The notes under the pieces were generated by a model. It was given only the letters and a program-made list of their open reading frames with translations, ran no database searches and had not been told where the DNA came from. A stretch of 64,000 nucleotides of DNA. It comes from an uncultured Ruminococcus sp. (lineage in GTDB: Bacteria > Bacillota > Clostridia > Oscillospirales > Acutalibacteraceae). The DNA is taken from the NCBI GenBank assembly GCA_902785365.1, contig CACZYC010000001.1:124001-188000 (forward strand). The letters run 5' to 3'. Both the position numbers and the translations under genes were made by a program. Below, one piece after another: positions 32,776-42,189 of the stretch (its first letter is position 1; each line of letters begins with the position of its first letter).

Positions 32776-32803
32776 TTGAAAAATTTCTCAGTTGTGCGAT
32801 AAT
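32776..32803 (+). promoter_or_regulatory. promoter for the glmU-like/prs/pth/mfd run
   Basis: TTGAAA at 32776-32781, 16-bp spacer, GATAAT at 32798-32803. The rest of the 280-bp divergent gap (32559-32775) is AT-rich and should hold the ppdK promoter; I see no riboswitch. Confidence 0.6.
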
Positions 32804-32838
32804 AAATATAAGTATGTAAAAGATATGGAGTAATACTT

Positions 32839-33588
32839 ATGAGTAAATGCGCGGTAATCCTCGCGGGCGGCGAGGGCAAAAGAATGAAAATGAACAAGCC
32901 GAAACCTCTCGCAGAGGTGCTTTCGGAACCTATGCTCAAGTGGGTTATTAACTCGGTTAAGAGAGCGGGTATTGATAACATCTGTGTTGTTAAGGGTTTT
33001 GGCAAGGAATACATAGACGAGTTTGTGGAAACTCTCGATTTTCCTGTTGAGACAGTCTACCAGGCCGAGCGCCTCGGTACAGGTCACGCCGTTATGCAGG
33101 CTAAGACGTTTTTGGAGAACGCGGGCGGCAGCGTGGTTATTCTAAACGGCGACGCACCTTTTATGGACAGCGATACCATTAAGAGCTCCTACGAGTTCCA
33201 CGAGAGCGAGAACAATTCCGCTACCGTAATTTCGGCAAAGGTTGACGACCCGACGGGTTACGGACGTATAGTCCGCGACGAGAACGGAAACCTTAAAGCT
33301 ATTGTCGAGCAAAAGGACGCCGACGAAGCTACCGCGGCGATTAACGAGGTTAACTCGGGAGGCTTCTGGTTTGATACACAAAAGCTTCTTTCCGTATTGG
33401 GGGAGATTAAATCCGATAACAACGCCAAGGAATATTATCTTCCCGACGCGCTTAAACTTCTTTTAAAGAAAAATGAAAAGATCGGCGCCTTTACGGCAAA
33501 GAGCCCCGACACGGTTCTCGGCGCGAACGACCGCGAACAGCTCAAGGAGCTTGAAAACATAGCGATCGCTAAAGGCTACAAATGTTAG
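32839..33588 (+). CDS. GlmU-like UDP-N-acetylglucosamine pyrophosphorylase, uridyltransferase domain only
   Basis: A 249-residue nucleotidyltransferase: LAGGEGKRM signature, PKPLAEV, QAERLGTGHAVMQA, ILNGDAPFMDSDTI, DPTGYGRIVRDENGN and VNSGGFWFDT match GlmU/GcaD residues 1-230. The left-handed beta-helix acetyltransferase half of normal GlmU (~450 aa) is absent: only 60 nt separate it from prs, so it is not a frameshift. It would make UDP-GlcNAc from GlcNAc-1-P; the acetylation step must be encoded elsewhere. The gcaD-prs-pth-mfd order supports orthology at the locus. Confidence 0.85.
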   Translation: MSKCAVILAGGEGKRMKMNKPKPLAEVLSEPMLKWVINSVKRAGIDNICVVKGFGKEYIDEFVETLDFPVETVYQAERLGTGHAVMQAKTFLENAGGSVVILNGDAPFMDSDTIKSSYEFHESENNSATVISAKVDDPTGYGRIVRDENGNLKAIVEQKDADEATAAINEVNSGGFWFDTQKLLSVLGEIKSDNNAKEYYLPDALKLLLKKNEKIGAFTAKSPDTVLGANDREQLKELENIAIAKGYKC

Positions 33589-33648
33589 TATAGTATTCAG
33601 TGATTAAGAGATAAAAATTTCAATTTTAGTATAAGGGAGAGTACAAAA

Positions 33649-34608
33649 ATGAATTTTCACGGAAAAGACATCAAAATTTTCACAGGCAGTTCCAACGTTC
33701 CCGTCGCACAGGGAATCGCGGGTTGTTTAGGTTTACCTCTCGGTAAATGCACATGCCAGAAATTCTCGGACGGTGAGATTTCGGTCACAATTAACGAATC
33801 CGTCCGCGGTTCGGAATGTTTTATCGTACAGTCAACCTGTACACCCGTCAACGATAATCTTATGGAAATGCTCATAATGATTGATGCTATGAAGAGAGCT
33901 TCCGCGGCAAGAATTACAGCTGTTATGCCTTACTTCGGTTACGCTCGTCAGGATCGCAAGGCTAAGCCCCGTGATCCGATTTCATCAAAGCTCTGTGCGG
34001 ATATCATCACAGCTGCGGGCGCTGACAGACTTTTGACTATGGATTTACACGCTAATCAGATTCAGGGTTTCTTCAATATTCCTGTTGACCACCTCAAGGG
34101 CGCGGGTATACTCGCTGACCATATGAAAGAAAAAGTCGGTGATAACGCTGATGAATATGTTGTAGTATCTCCCGACTTAGGTTCCGTTACAAGAGCCCGT
34201 AACTTTGCGAGCCGTATTGGCACAGCTCTCGCGATTATTGACAAACGCCGTCCCAAGGCGAATGTTTCCGAGGTTATGAATATTATCGGAAGCGTTGAGG
34301 GCAAGAAGGTTATCATCCTTGACGATATGATTGATACTGCGGGTACGCTCTGCAACGGCGCGAAAGCTATTGTTGAAAAGGGCGGCGCTACCGAAGTTTA
34401 CGCTTGCGCTACTCACGCTGTTCTCTCAGGTCCCGCTATTGAAAGAATTGAAAATTCCGTAATTAAAGAGCTTGTGCTTCTCGATACTGTTCCGCTCAGC
34501 GATGAAAAGAAGATTGACAAGTTCACTGTTCTCCCCACAGCTCCCGTATTCGCTGAGGCTATTGCCCGTATTTATAACGATAAGCCTTTTACTGCGGCGT
34601 TTGATTAA
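33649..34608 (+). CDS. prs: ribose-phosphate pyrophosphokinase
   Basis: Makes PRPP from ribose-5-phosphate and ATP for nucleotide, His and Trp synthesis. A 319-residue class I enzyme: FSDGEISVTINESVRGSECF, YFGYARQDRKAKPRDPISSK (flexible loop), MDLHANQIQGFF (catalytic His) and the PRPP loop VIILDDMIDTAGTL. SD AAGGGAGA. Third in the conserved gcaD-prs-pth-mfd order. Confidence 0.97.
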   Translation: MNFHGKDIKIFTGSSNVPVAQGIAGCLGLPLGKCTCQKFSDGEISVTINESVRGSECFIVQSTCTPVNDNLMEMLIMIDAMKRASAARITAVMPYFGYARQDRKAKPRDPISSKLCADIITAAGADRLLTMDLHANQIQGFFNIPVDHLKGAGILADHMKEKVGDNADEYVVVSPDLGSVTRARNFASRIGTALAIIDKRRPKANVSEVMNIIGSVEGKKVIILDDMIDTAGTLCNGAKAIVEKGGATEVYACATHAVLSGPAIERIENSVIKELVLLDTVPLSDEKKIDKFTVLPTAPVFAEAIARIYNDKPFTAAFD

Positions 34609-34623
34609 TCAGAAATAAGTGGA

Positions 34624-34657
34624 AAGTGGTAAGCGGTAAGTCCCGCTTACCACTTTT
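34624..34657 (+). terminator. hairpin terminator between prs and pth
   Basis: AAGTGGTAAGCGG/CCGCTTACCACTT, 13-bp stem with a 6-nt loop followed by TT, right before the pth SD. Some read-through is likely because no separate pth promoter is visible. Confidence 0.65.
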
Positions 34658-34668
34658 AAGGTGTAAAA

Positions 34669-35265
34669 ATGTTTGGCAGAAAAAAGTTTTCCAACAATTC
34701 AATAGAGTACCTTATTGTCGGACTCGGCAACCCCGACCGCAAGTATGAGAATACCCGCCACAACGCGGGGTTCATAATGCTTGATTATATCGCGGAGCAG
34801 CTCGACGTTAAGGTCAAGAGGATTAAGTTCAAGTCAACAGTTGGCGAGGCGAGAATCGGCGCGCGCAGAGCGCTGCTTATGAAGCCCTCGACTTTTATGA
34901 ACAACAGCGGTCAGGCGGTTGTAGAGGCGATGAATTTCTACAAAATTCCCGCCGAAAAGGTTGTAGTATTACTTGACGACATCAACCTTGATGTGGGTAA
35001 AATGCGTATCAGACAAAAGGGCAGCGACGGCGGTCAGAACGGTATGAAGAATATTATCTATTTGAGCGGTTCCGACCAATTTCCCCGTGTGAAAATCGGT
35101 ATAGGGAAAAAGCCGAATCCCGACTATGACCTTGCCGCGTGGGTACTCTCCAAATTCACAGGCAGTGACTTAAAAGCCCTTGAACAAGTTAAAAAGAACT
35201 GTTTTGAAGCCGTTGAGCTCATACTTGACGGCAAGATTGACAGGGCTATGAATAAATTTAATTAA
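34669..35265 (+). CDS. pth: peptidyl-tRNA hydrolase
   Basis: Recycles peptidyl-tRNA released by stalled ribosomes. A 198-residue protein with ~10 extra N-terminal residues before VGLGNPDRKYENTRHNAGF (catalytic His), then MKPSTFMNNSGQ, VLLDDINLDVGKMR (catalytic Asp) and GSDGGQNGMKNI. SD AAGGTG. mfd starts 12 nt downstream. Confidence 0.96.
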   Translation: MFGRKKFSNNSIEYLIVGLGNPDRKYENTRHNAGFIMLDYIAEQLDVKVKRIKFKSTVGEARIGARRALLMKPSTFMNNSGQAVVEAMNFYKIPAEKVVVLLDDINLDVGKMRIRQKGSDGGQNGMKNIIYLSGSDQFPRVKIGIGKKPNPDYDLAAWVLSKFTGSDLKALEQVKKNCFEAVELILDGKIDRAMNKFN

Positions 35266-35277
35266 GGATAGAAAAAA

Positions 35278-38200
35278 GTGAAATTTTTATCCGGGGTGTT
35301 GAGTAACAACGACTCATTCAACACCATACTGAAATCGTTGAAACCCGAAACGTCCGTATGCGCGACGGGCCTCACCGAAATTCACAAAAGCATATTGATA
35401 AATTCGCTCTGCCGTTCTATGGATGTCAGGGCTTTCGCTGTTTCTCCCGATGAACAGAAAGCCCAGACTCTTTGCAACGACCTGTGTTCTATGGGTATCA
35501 GAGCGATTTTTTATCCCTCAAGGGATTTTATCTTCCGTGAAATCAGCGGAAAATCCCGTGAATATGAGCACCAAAGGCTGAATGTACTGTACAAAATGCT
35601 CAGGGGAGAGTATGATGTTGTAATTTCCTGTCCCGATTCCGCGTGCCAGTATACGATTCCGCCAAAGTATCTCAAAGATGCCGTGCTTGAAATTGAGCAG
35701 GGTATGGAAATCACGACAGACCGTTGTGTCAAGGCGCTTACTCTCCTCGGATATCAAAAATTTGACCAGGTTGACGGCAAAGGACAGTTTTCGCTCAGAG
35801 GCGGTATACTCGATTTCTTTATGCCTGACAGCGACAATCCCGTGAGGGCGGAATTCTGGGGCGATGAGATAACCGACCTGAATTATTTTGATATTGAAAC
35901 ACAGCGTAGAATCGAAAAGGCGGAGAAGATTATTCTCACTCCGTCAGCTGAGATAATAATTGAAGATAAGGATGCCCTGGCTGACAAGATTATGAAAAAA
36001 GTCCTGCGTATGAAGGACGATAAGGCTAAGGAGATTGTGCTGAGTGAGGTTCAGCGTATCCGCGACGGGCTGAGCATTACTTCCATCGACAAGTATATCG
36101 GTGATGTTTATGACAAGCCCGCTACCTTGCTTGATTATCTTGATAAGGATTCCCTTGTGTTTGTTTCCGAATACAACACGGTGAGGGAGAGAGCGAGAGC
36201 GTCAGAGTTCCAGTTTAACGAAAGCCTCATAGATTACTTCAAGGACGGAACGCTCTGCAGAGGTTTTGAAACATATTCGCTGACTTTTAATTCCTTTATA
36301 GAAAAAATAATAAAATATCCCGCAGTTTTCGCAAGCACATTCGCGGGCGGAAGCTATGATTTCCCTCTTAAGGAGCTTGTATCATTTTCGGTAAAGCAAC
36401 TTGGACTATGGAACGGTTCAATAAAATATCTTTCCGATGATTTAAAAAGCTATATTGAGCAGGATTATACTGTCGTTGTGCTCTCGGGTACCGAAAAAGG
36501 CGCGGCGAATACCGCCGAAAATCTTCGAAGGGAAGGTTTTCCCGCTCAGCTTTTGAACGAAACATACGATACCCTGCCCAAGGGTTTGTATGTTATGCCG
36601 GGCGCGCTCTCCGCGGGATTTGAGTTTACGAGCGATAAGTTCGCGCTCATTACTCTGGGACTGACAAACGCGTACAAGCCGTCAAAAAAAATAAGGCGAA
36701 AGAGTAAAAACGGGCAGGAAATATACAGTCTTTCCGAGCTGCGCAAGGGTGATTATGTTGTACACAGCACCCACGGAATCGGCATATTCGGCGGCGTTCA
36801 GAAGATGGATGTTCACGGCGTTACAAAAGACTATATCCGTATAGAGTACGCCAAGGGCGACGTGCTCTATGTTCCGGTTACACAGCTTGATTTGGTAGCG
36901 AAATATATAGGTCCGCGCGAGGACAGTACAGTTCGGCTTAACCGTCTCGGCGGAACCGAATGGCAAAAGACAAAAACCCGCGTAAAAAGTTCTGTCAAGG
37001 ATATCGCCAAGGAGCTTATACGCCTGTATTCCGAGCGTATGCAAAGCAAGGGTTACGCTTTCTCGGGAGACAGCGAGTGGCAGCGTGACTTTGAACTGAA
37101 ATTTGAGTACGAGGAAACTCCCGACCAGCTCAGGTGTTCCGAGGAAATCAAGAACGATATGACGCGTATTCAGCCTATGGACAGACTGCTTTGCGGCGAT
37201 GTCGGCTTTGGCAAGACCGAGGTGGCTTTGCGCGCGGCGTTCCGCTGTGTGAGCGATTCCAAGCAGTGCGCTCTGCTGTGCCCGACAACCATTTTGGCGT
37301 GGCAGCATTACCAGACTGTCACACGTCGCTTCGAGGGCTATCCCGTTACGGTGGAGCTGCTTTCAAGATTCAGAACTCCAAAACAGCAAAAGGAGATTAT
37401 AGAAAAGCTCAGGACAGGCGAGATCGATATGGTAATCGGAACCCACAGACTTGTCCAGCAGGATGTTGTTTTCCGTGATTTGGGTTTGGCTATAATTGAT
37501 GAGGAACAGCGTTTCGGTGTGAAACAAAAGGAACGTTTCAAGGAACTCAGGAAGAACGTCGACGTGCTCACGCTCTCGGCTACCCCGATTCCGCGAACAT
37601 TGAATATGGCAATGAGCGGAATCAGAGATATGTCGGTTATCGAGGAAGCCCCGCGCGACCGCTATCCCGTACAGACCTATGTGCTTGAACACGACAATGC
37701 CGTTATCAACGAAGCTATCCGCCGTGAACTCAGACGCGGGGGACAGGTGTTCTATCTGTACAACCGCACGGACACAATCGAGGCTAAAGCCGCTAAAATC
37801 AGAGAAGCTGTACCTGACGCTAAAATCGCTGTCGCCCACGGCAGAATGGATGAAAAGGAGCTTTCGTCAATCTGGCGTGATATGCTGGAGCAGAACATAA
37901 ACGTACTTGTATGTACTACTATAATTGAAACGGGCGTCGATTTGCCGAACGCTAATACGCTCATTATAGAAAACTCCGACCGTATGGGTTTATCCCAGCT
38001 TCATCAGATACGCGGCAGGGTAGGGCGTTCAAGCAGAAAGGCTTACGCTTACTTTACCTATCCGCCGATGAAAGTGCTTTCGGAGATATCTGTAAAAAGG
38101 CTCAACGCGATACGCGAGTTTACGGAGTTCGGCTCGGGCTTCAAAATCGCTATGCGTGACCTGGAGCTTCGCGGCGCGGGTAATATTCTCGGCGCGCAGC

Positions 38201-38727
38201 AGCACGGACATCTTGAGAATGTCGGATATGATATGTATTTGAAGCTGCTCGCAGAAGCTGTCAGCGAGGAAAAAGGCGAGGAGAACCGAAACGCTGAAAT
38301 TGATTGTATTATTGACGTGAATATTGAGGCGCATATCCCCGAAAACTATATCTATAATCTATCCCAGCGGCTGGACGTATACCGCCGTATAGCGGATATA
38401 CGCGACAAAGCCGACTGTGACGATGTTCTCGACGAGCTGAGAGACCGTTTCGGAAAGGTGCCGCAAGCTGTTGAAGGGCTAATTGAAATAGCGCTTATCC
38501 GAAATATCGCCAATTCTCTCGGGATTTACGAGATTCGCCAGAACAATTCCTCCCTTCAGCTTTATGTCAAGAGCGTAAACAGCGACGGAACGGAGAAAAT
38601 TTTGAGCTCATTAAAAGGTCAGGCGGTATTAAACGCGGGCGGAAAGCCCTACGTTTCTGTAAAATTTCCCAAGGATATGGACGTTGTTACCGCTCTGAAA
38701 GCGGTTTTTGACGGGTTTTCGGGATAA
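35278..38727 (+). CDS. mfd: transcription-repair coupling factor Mfd
   Basis: A 1149-residue SF2 translocase that removes stalled RNA polymerase and recruits UvrA. The N-terminal UvrB-like region (DFFMPDSDNPVRAEFWGDEI), the CarD-like polymerase-interacting domain (LRKGDYVVHSTHGIGIFGG), the motor domains with Walker A LCGDVGFGKTEVALRAAF and DEEQRFGVKQKER, the TRG motif region and a C-terminal UvrA-binding-like domain are all present. GTG start after AAGGA. Likely co-transcribed with pth. Confidence 0.97.
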   Translation: MKFLSGVLSNNDSFNTILKSLKPETSVCATGLTEIHKSILINSLCRSMDVRAFAVSPDEQKAQTLCNDLCSMGIRAIFYPSRDFIFREISGKSREYEHQRLNVLYKMLRGEYDVVISCPDSACQYTIPPKYLKDAVLEIEQGMEITTDRCVKALTLLGYQKFDQVDGKGQFSLRGGILDFFMPDSDNPVRAEFWGDEITDLNYFDIETQRRIEKAEKIILTPSAEIIIEDKDALADKIMKKVLRMKDDKAKEIVLSEVQRIRDGLSITSIDKYIGDVYDKPATLLDYLDKDSLVFVSEYNTVRERARASEFQFNESLIDYFKDGTLCRGFETYSLTFNSFIEKIIKYPAVFASTFAGGSYDFPLKELVSFSVKQLGLWNGSIKYLSDDLKSYIEQDYTVVVLSGTEKGAANTAENLRREGFPAQLLNETYDTLPKGLYVMPGALSAGFEFTSDKFALITLGLTNAYKPSKKIRRKSKNGQEIYSLSELRKGDYVVHSTHGIGIFGGVQKMDVHGVTKDYIRIEYAKGDVLYVPVTQLDLVAKYIGPREDSTVRLNRLGGTEWQKTKTRVKSSVKDIAKELIRLYSERMQSKGYAFSGDSEWQRDFELKFEYEETPDQLRCSEEIKNDMTRIQPMDRLLCGDVGFGKTEVALRAAFRCVSDSKQCALLCPTTILAWQHYQTVTRRFEGYPVTVELLSRFRTPKQQKEIIEKLRTGEIDMVIGTHRLVQQDVVFRDLGLAIIDEEQRFGVKQKERFKELRKNVDVLTLSATPIPRTLNMAMSGIRDMSVIEEAPRDRYPVQTYVLEHDNAVINEAIRRELRRGGQVFYLYNRTDTIEAKAAKIREAVPDAKIAVAHGRMDEKELSSIWRDMLEQNINVLVCTTIIETGVDLPNANTLIIENSDRMGLSQLHQIRGRVGRSSRKAYAYFTYPPMKVLSEISVKRLNAIREFTEFGSGFKIAMRDLELRGAGNILGAQQHGHLENVGYDMYLKLLAEAVSEEKGEENRNAEIDCIIDVNIEAHIPENYIYNLSQRLDVYRRIADIRDKADCDDVLDELRDRFGKVPQAVEGLIEIALIRNIANSLGIYEIRQNNSSLQLYVKSVNSDGTEKILSSLKGQAVLNAGGKPYVSVKFPKDMDVVTALKAVFDGFSG

Positions 38728-38761
38728 AAAAATACAAATTTGAAAAATTTGCTGAAAATCA

Positions 38762-38790
38762 TTTACTTTTGACAAACTATCGTGTATAAT
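38762..38790 (+). promoter_or_regulatory. promoter for the foldase-like lipoprotein gene
   Basis: TTTACT at 38762-38767, 17-bp spacer, TATAAT at 38785-38790. Confidence 0.65.
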
Positions 38791-38837
38791 TGTAAGGTGA
38801 ATATTATGTGTTTGTACACATTAAAGTTAGGACGGTA

Positions 38838-40076
38838 ATGAGAATGAAACCAATTAAAAAAATTGTAGCCGCTTTACTCGCGGTTGTTATTGTAGTTTCT
38901 ATGGCGGTTTCTATGGCAAGCTGCAGCCTTACAAAGGAATGGTGCTACAAGTACGGTGAAAAAGAATACTCTATCGGTGTTTACATTTATTCGCTGTATA
39001 ACGCGTATCTCACAGCAGAGAACTATGCCAAGGACGCTAAAGGCTATAAAGAGGGAGAATCTTTCCTTGACCTTAAAATCAAAGACGATGACGGCAAAAC
39101 CGCCGTTGCCCGTGATTGGATAAAAGAAAAAGCATCCGAGACTTCCCGTGAACTCGTTGCTCTTGACAAGCTTGTCAAGGAAACAGGAGCTAAACTGGAC
39201 AAGGAAACAATGAAGGCAGCCGAACAGACTGTCAAGGACGCGTGGGATATGGGTCCCTACGCTATGTACGGCGCTAACTATTATAATCCTATGAGCGCTC
39301 AGCTCGAACCCTACGGCGTATCCTATGAGAGCTTCCGACAGATTTATGTTTCACAGACAGGCAACACACCTTATTCCGTTAAGTCTGCGGCAGTATTTGA
39401 CAAGTTCTACGCCAAGGGCGGAAGCGAGGAAGTTTCCGACAAAGAGCTTACCGAATACTTTGTAAAGAACTACGCGGATTACAGCTATATCCCCGTAAAG
39501 CTTTATGAAAGTAAAACAGGCGAGGACGGTAACTCGACAAATACAAAGTTCAGTGACAAAAAGACTAAGACTATCAAAGAAACTCTCAAGGGCTATGTTG
39601 AGGATATCAACAGCGGCAAGTCCGACTTTGATGATGCCGCTAAGAACTGTGAGAAGAAGTACAGCGTAACTTCTGAGGAAGAGGTTAAGAACAGAGTTGA
39701 TAACCTCGATACACTTAAGTCACAGGACGAGGAAGTTTACAAGTCCGTCAAGAAGCTCGACAACGGTAAAGCCGAATTTGTTATCAAGGACGAAAAGGGC
39801 GACGCTCCCACAGCGTATATCATTGTAAAGAACGATATCAATAACGATAAAAAGACATATATCAGCGGAGATCAGCGCGAAAGCGTACTCCAGAGTATGA
39901 AGGGCGATGACTTCAAGGATATGATGAAGAAAGAAGCCAAGGACCTTTCCAAGGATAGCAAGTTCCAGGAAAACGATGGCGCTATGAACAGCTACAGCCC
40001 CGATATGTTCTATGAGAAGCCCGAGGAAACAACAAGCTCTGACAGCGCTGAAAGCGGCAAAGGCGGAAAGTCTTAA
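38838..40076 (+). CDS. PrsA/SurA-like foldase lipoprotein
   Basis: A 412-residue lipoprotein: lysine-rich start, hydrophobic core and lipobox MASC, so anchored outside the membrane. Residues ~60-190 are a helical SurA_N-like chaperone region. The middle (SDKELTEYFVKNYADYSYIPVKLY...) and the PTAYIIVKNDI segment match the arrangement of a parvulin-type foldase, though the canonical parvulin active-site motif is not obvious. The Ser/Glu-rich tail is disordered. Position after mfd matches prsA in other Firmicutes. The ATG at 38838 is chosen for SD TAGGACGG; 38844 is also possible. Confidence 0.75.
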   Translation: MRMKPIKKIVAALLAVVIVVSMAVSMASCSLTKEWCYKYGEKEYSIGVYIYSLYNAYLTAENYAKDAKGYKEGESFLDLKIKDDDGKTAVARDWIKEKASETSRELVALDKLVKETGAKLDKETMKAAEQTVKDAWDMGPYAMYGANYYNPMSAQLEPYGVSYESFRQIYVSQTGNTPYSVKSAAVFDKFYAKGGSEEVSDKELTEYFVKNYADYSYIPVKLYESKTGEDGNSTNTKFSDKKTKTIKETLKGYVEDINSGKSDFDDAAKNCEKKYSVTSEEEVKNRVDNLDTLKSQDEEVYKSVKKLDNGKAEFVIKDEKGDAPTAYIIVKNDINNDKKTYISGDQRESVLQSMKGDDFKDMMKKEAKDLSKDSKFQENDGAMNSYSPDMFYEKPEETTSSDSAESGKGGKS

Positions 40077-40121
40077 CAGCTTTTATCTAATGATACGGTT
40101 TGGAAGGAAGTGCATTAGATT

Positions 40122-40970
40122 ATGAATAGGAAAAGTAAGTTTTTAGCATTATTTATTTCTTTGACTTTATGTTTGTCAATGTTCTCGGCTATCAGCGCTT
40201 TTGCTGTCGGCGAGGATGAGACGATAGAACCTGTGCCCACAGAGACGCAGTATGTTCCGCCCGAGACTCAGCCTCCCGTGACACAGGCTCCTCAGACACA
40301 GGCTCCCGAGACACAGGCTCCGCAGACACAGGCTCCGCAGACATACGCTCCCGAGACACAGGCTCCTGACAACACACCGCAGGATAACAACACTGCCTAC
40401 GATGACAATTCATACAATAATAATGACTATAACAGCGTTGAAAACTATGAGGAACGCGAAAGCAACACCACCAACGAAAAGGCGGAAACCTCCGCTGTTT
40501 ATGACGCTGAGGATGATGATGTTTCCAAAGAAACTCTCAAAAAAGACGATTGGGCAAAAATTGCGGCTCAGCTGAAAAACGCTAACGGCAAGGAAGACGA
40601 TGACTTCGCGTTCATCAGAAACAACGATCAGGGCGGCGCCGACAACGGCGAGTGGATGCTCATTTTGGGTATCGCTATGGAAGCCCTCGGTGTCGGAATC
40701 GTAATCTTCCTGATTGTTATGAAAGTCCGCCAGAAGAAGGCGGTGGCTAAGTCAGGCGTAGGTTCAAGAGGTGTAAACGGCGCGAAAAAGCCCTCAAGAG
40801 GTACAGCTCCCGCGCATAGCAGACCTGCCAATGCCGAAAGAGCTCGCCATGAGAGAGCTTCGCAGCCTCAGAGAACTACAAAGAAGCAGAGAAGCAAGTT
40901 TGACACCGCTGACATCGAATTGCCTAAGCATGCGAGAGAATCCGGCGGAAGATACAAACCAAGACACTAA
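40122..40970 (+). CDS. single-span surface/membrane protein with TQAP repeats
   Basis: A 282-residue protein of unknown function. Signal peptide (ends SAFA/V), then a Thr/Gln/Pro segment with 5-residue repeats of the (E/Q)TQAP type (40262-40371), an Asn/Asp/Tyr-rich stretch, an acidic region, one membrane span (WMLILGIAMEALGVGIVIFLIV) and a very basic cytoplasmic tail rich in Arg, Ser and Lys. The layout suggests a wall-spanning stalk with an intracellular basic tail. SD GGAAGG. Ends at a terminator. Confidence 0.7.
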   Translation: MNRKSKFLALFISLTLCLSMFSAISAFAVGEDETIEPVPTETQYVPPETQPPVTQAPQTQAPETQAPQTQAPQTYAPETQAPDNTPQDNNTAYDDNSYNNNDYNSVENYEERESNTTNEKAETSAVYDAEDDDVSKETLKKDDWAKIAAQLKNANGKEDDDFAFIRNNDQGGADNGEWMLILGIAMEALGVGIVIFLIVMKVRQKKAVAKSGVGSRGVNGAKKPSRGTAPAHSRPANAERARHERASQPQRTTKKQRSKFDTADIELPKHARESGGRYKPRH

Positions 40971-40989
40971 TATCTTAAACTTAAACAAA

Positions 40990-41017
40990 AAGGGTTGCCT
41001 CACAGCAGCCCTTTTTT
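40990..41017 (+). terminator. terminator after the TQAP protein
   Basis: AAGGGTTGC/GCAGCCCTT stem (one G-U pair), then TTTTT. Confidence 0.85.
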
Positions 41018-41028
41018 GCGCCAAAAAA

Positions 41029-41049
41029 CAGAGCAGAAAAACTGCTCTG
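41029..41049 (-). terminator. terminator after the tocopherol-cyclase-like gene
   Basis: CAGAGCAG/CTGCTCTG with loop AAAAA; the reverse strand continues TTTTTTGG. Confidence 0.8.
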
Positions 41050-41056
41050 CAAAAAT

Positions 41057-41911
41057 TTAATCGGGATATTCGTATTCAAAAGAGGCTCGGTCGGTTTCGA
41101 AAGAACAGATCGTCTCTCTTTTTTTTGTTTGAAACCGATAGCACGCTTTGCATGAGGCGCTTTCGCGGATGGTGCGCGTCATATTCCCGCTTTCGGGAGC
41201 TTTGAGCGCGTAGGCGCGGCGTTCGATTAGCTTTGCGGTAAGTATCTTATCTTTTTGACGTACGACCACTTTACTGTTTTCTATCGACACAGCCTTCGCG
41301 CCGTGATATGTGGCGATGCGGTGTTCAACTCCGTTGACATAAACAACGCCGATAACGCCTGTAAAGTGAAACGCTCCGAACGGGATATCGGCGACGCTGA
41401 GCATCAGCGAACCCTCATCAAAGAACGTGTGAGTCCATGAGTATACCTTCGGGAACGAAACGCCGCGGTCGCCTTCTATGTAGCCTTTAGCGTTGATAAA
41501 ATCAAACTGTTTTCCGTTTACTGTGACAGAGCCGTCCACAGTATGAAACATACTCTTGACGCTGTGACGGCATTGCAGGAACGGTATCGCCTTAAACGGC
41601 CCCATAATATCATACGAAAGCGGAGTGAATCTTCCGAATTTAAGCTTTCCCTCAATTTCATTTCCGTCCTGAGAAAGGTGAATCGTCATACCGCTTTCAT
41701 CCAAACTGTTCTCTCCGACTCTGAAAGAAAAAGCTTTTTCGTCACCATACCAGTCCGAGAAAGGATAGTCGAAATTAAAAGCTTCGTCGTCGGTAATTAC
41801 CTGTACCGAGGCTGATTTGCCTTCCTTGGACAAATGATAGGCAATTATCACCGCCAGAGTTTGCTCCTCGCTCTGACACTTTATATACCAGCCGTAGAAA
41901 TACTTTCGCAT
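41057..41911 (-). CDS. tocopherol-cyclase-like family protein
   Basis: A 284-residue protein of the family that includes plant tocopherol cyclase and many bacterial members of unknown role. Typical blocks: RKYFYGWYIKCQ at the start, FGRFTPLSYDIMGPF, FLQCRHSVKSMFHTVDG, YIEGDRGVSFPKVYSWTH, LSVADIPFGAFHFTGVIGVV and RIATYHGAKA. The ATG at 41911 has SD GAAAGGAG; a longer frame to 41941 runs through that SD. Substrate unknown; probably a lipid-binding or cyclising enzyme. A Firmicute would not make tocopherol. Confidence 0.85.
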   Translation of the reverse strand: MRKYFYGWYIKCQSEEQTLAVIIAYHLSKEGKSASVQVITDDEAFNFDYPFSDWYGDEKAFSFRVGENSLDESGMTIHLSQDGNEIEGKLKFGRFTPLSYDIMGPFKAIPFLQCRHSVKSMFHTVDGSVTVNGKQFDFINAKGYIEGDRGVSFPKVYSWTHTFFDEGSLMLSVADIPFGAFHFTGVIGVVYVNGVEHRIATYHGAKAVSIENSKVVVRQKDKILTAKLIERRAYALKAPESGNMTRTIRESASCKACYRFQTKKRETICSFETDRASFEYEYPD

Positions 41912-42016
41912 AACTAGCTCCTTTCTTTCGGAATTTGACATTTATATTATATCATATTGGTGTTAATCTGCAATATTTAGTGTAAAAAAGGGCAGGCTCA
42001 AAAGTCAACCACGCTG

Positions 42017-42093
42017 TCATTCTGAGCGTTAGCGAAGAATCTTAATTACATATTATACTAAGATTCTTCGTCGCTTTGCTCCTCAGAATGACA
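42017..42093. repeat. palindromic GTCATTCTGAG...CTCAGAATGAC repeat
   Basis: Arms GTCATTCTGAGCGTTAGCGA + AGAATCTTA and the near-complement TAAGATTCTTCGTCGCTTTG...CTCAGAATGAC surround a short AT core. This is a ~77-bp imperfect palindrome in the gap downstream of rubrerythrin; a fragment occurs at 8989-9013. Probably a small interspersed element. Confidence 0.7.
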
Positions 42094-42131
42094 AAAAGGA
42101 CAGCTCACAAACGACTTTTGGAGAACAAAAG

Positions 42132-42160
42132 AGAGGGAAAGGATATTTTCCCTTCCCTCT
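42132..42160 (-). terminator. terminator after the rubrerythrin gene
   Basis: AGAGGGAA(A)GGA / TCCCTTCCCTCT inverted repeat ~20 nt past the gene end; the reverse strand continues CTTTTGTTCTC. Confidence 0.6.
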
Positions 42161-42189
42161 GAAAATTCAGTATTTATGTAGCTTTTGGA

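Noticed and set aside
33589..33648. Frameshift that would extend the GlmU-like protein
   Set aside because: Only 60 nt separate it from prs and no acetyltransferase-like hexapeptide coding sequence is present in any frame.
40262..40371. Possible CRISPR or minisatellite array
   Set aside because: The 15-bp repeats are in frame and encode (E/Q)TQAP units of a membrane protein.
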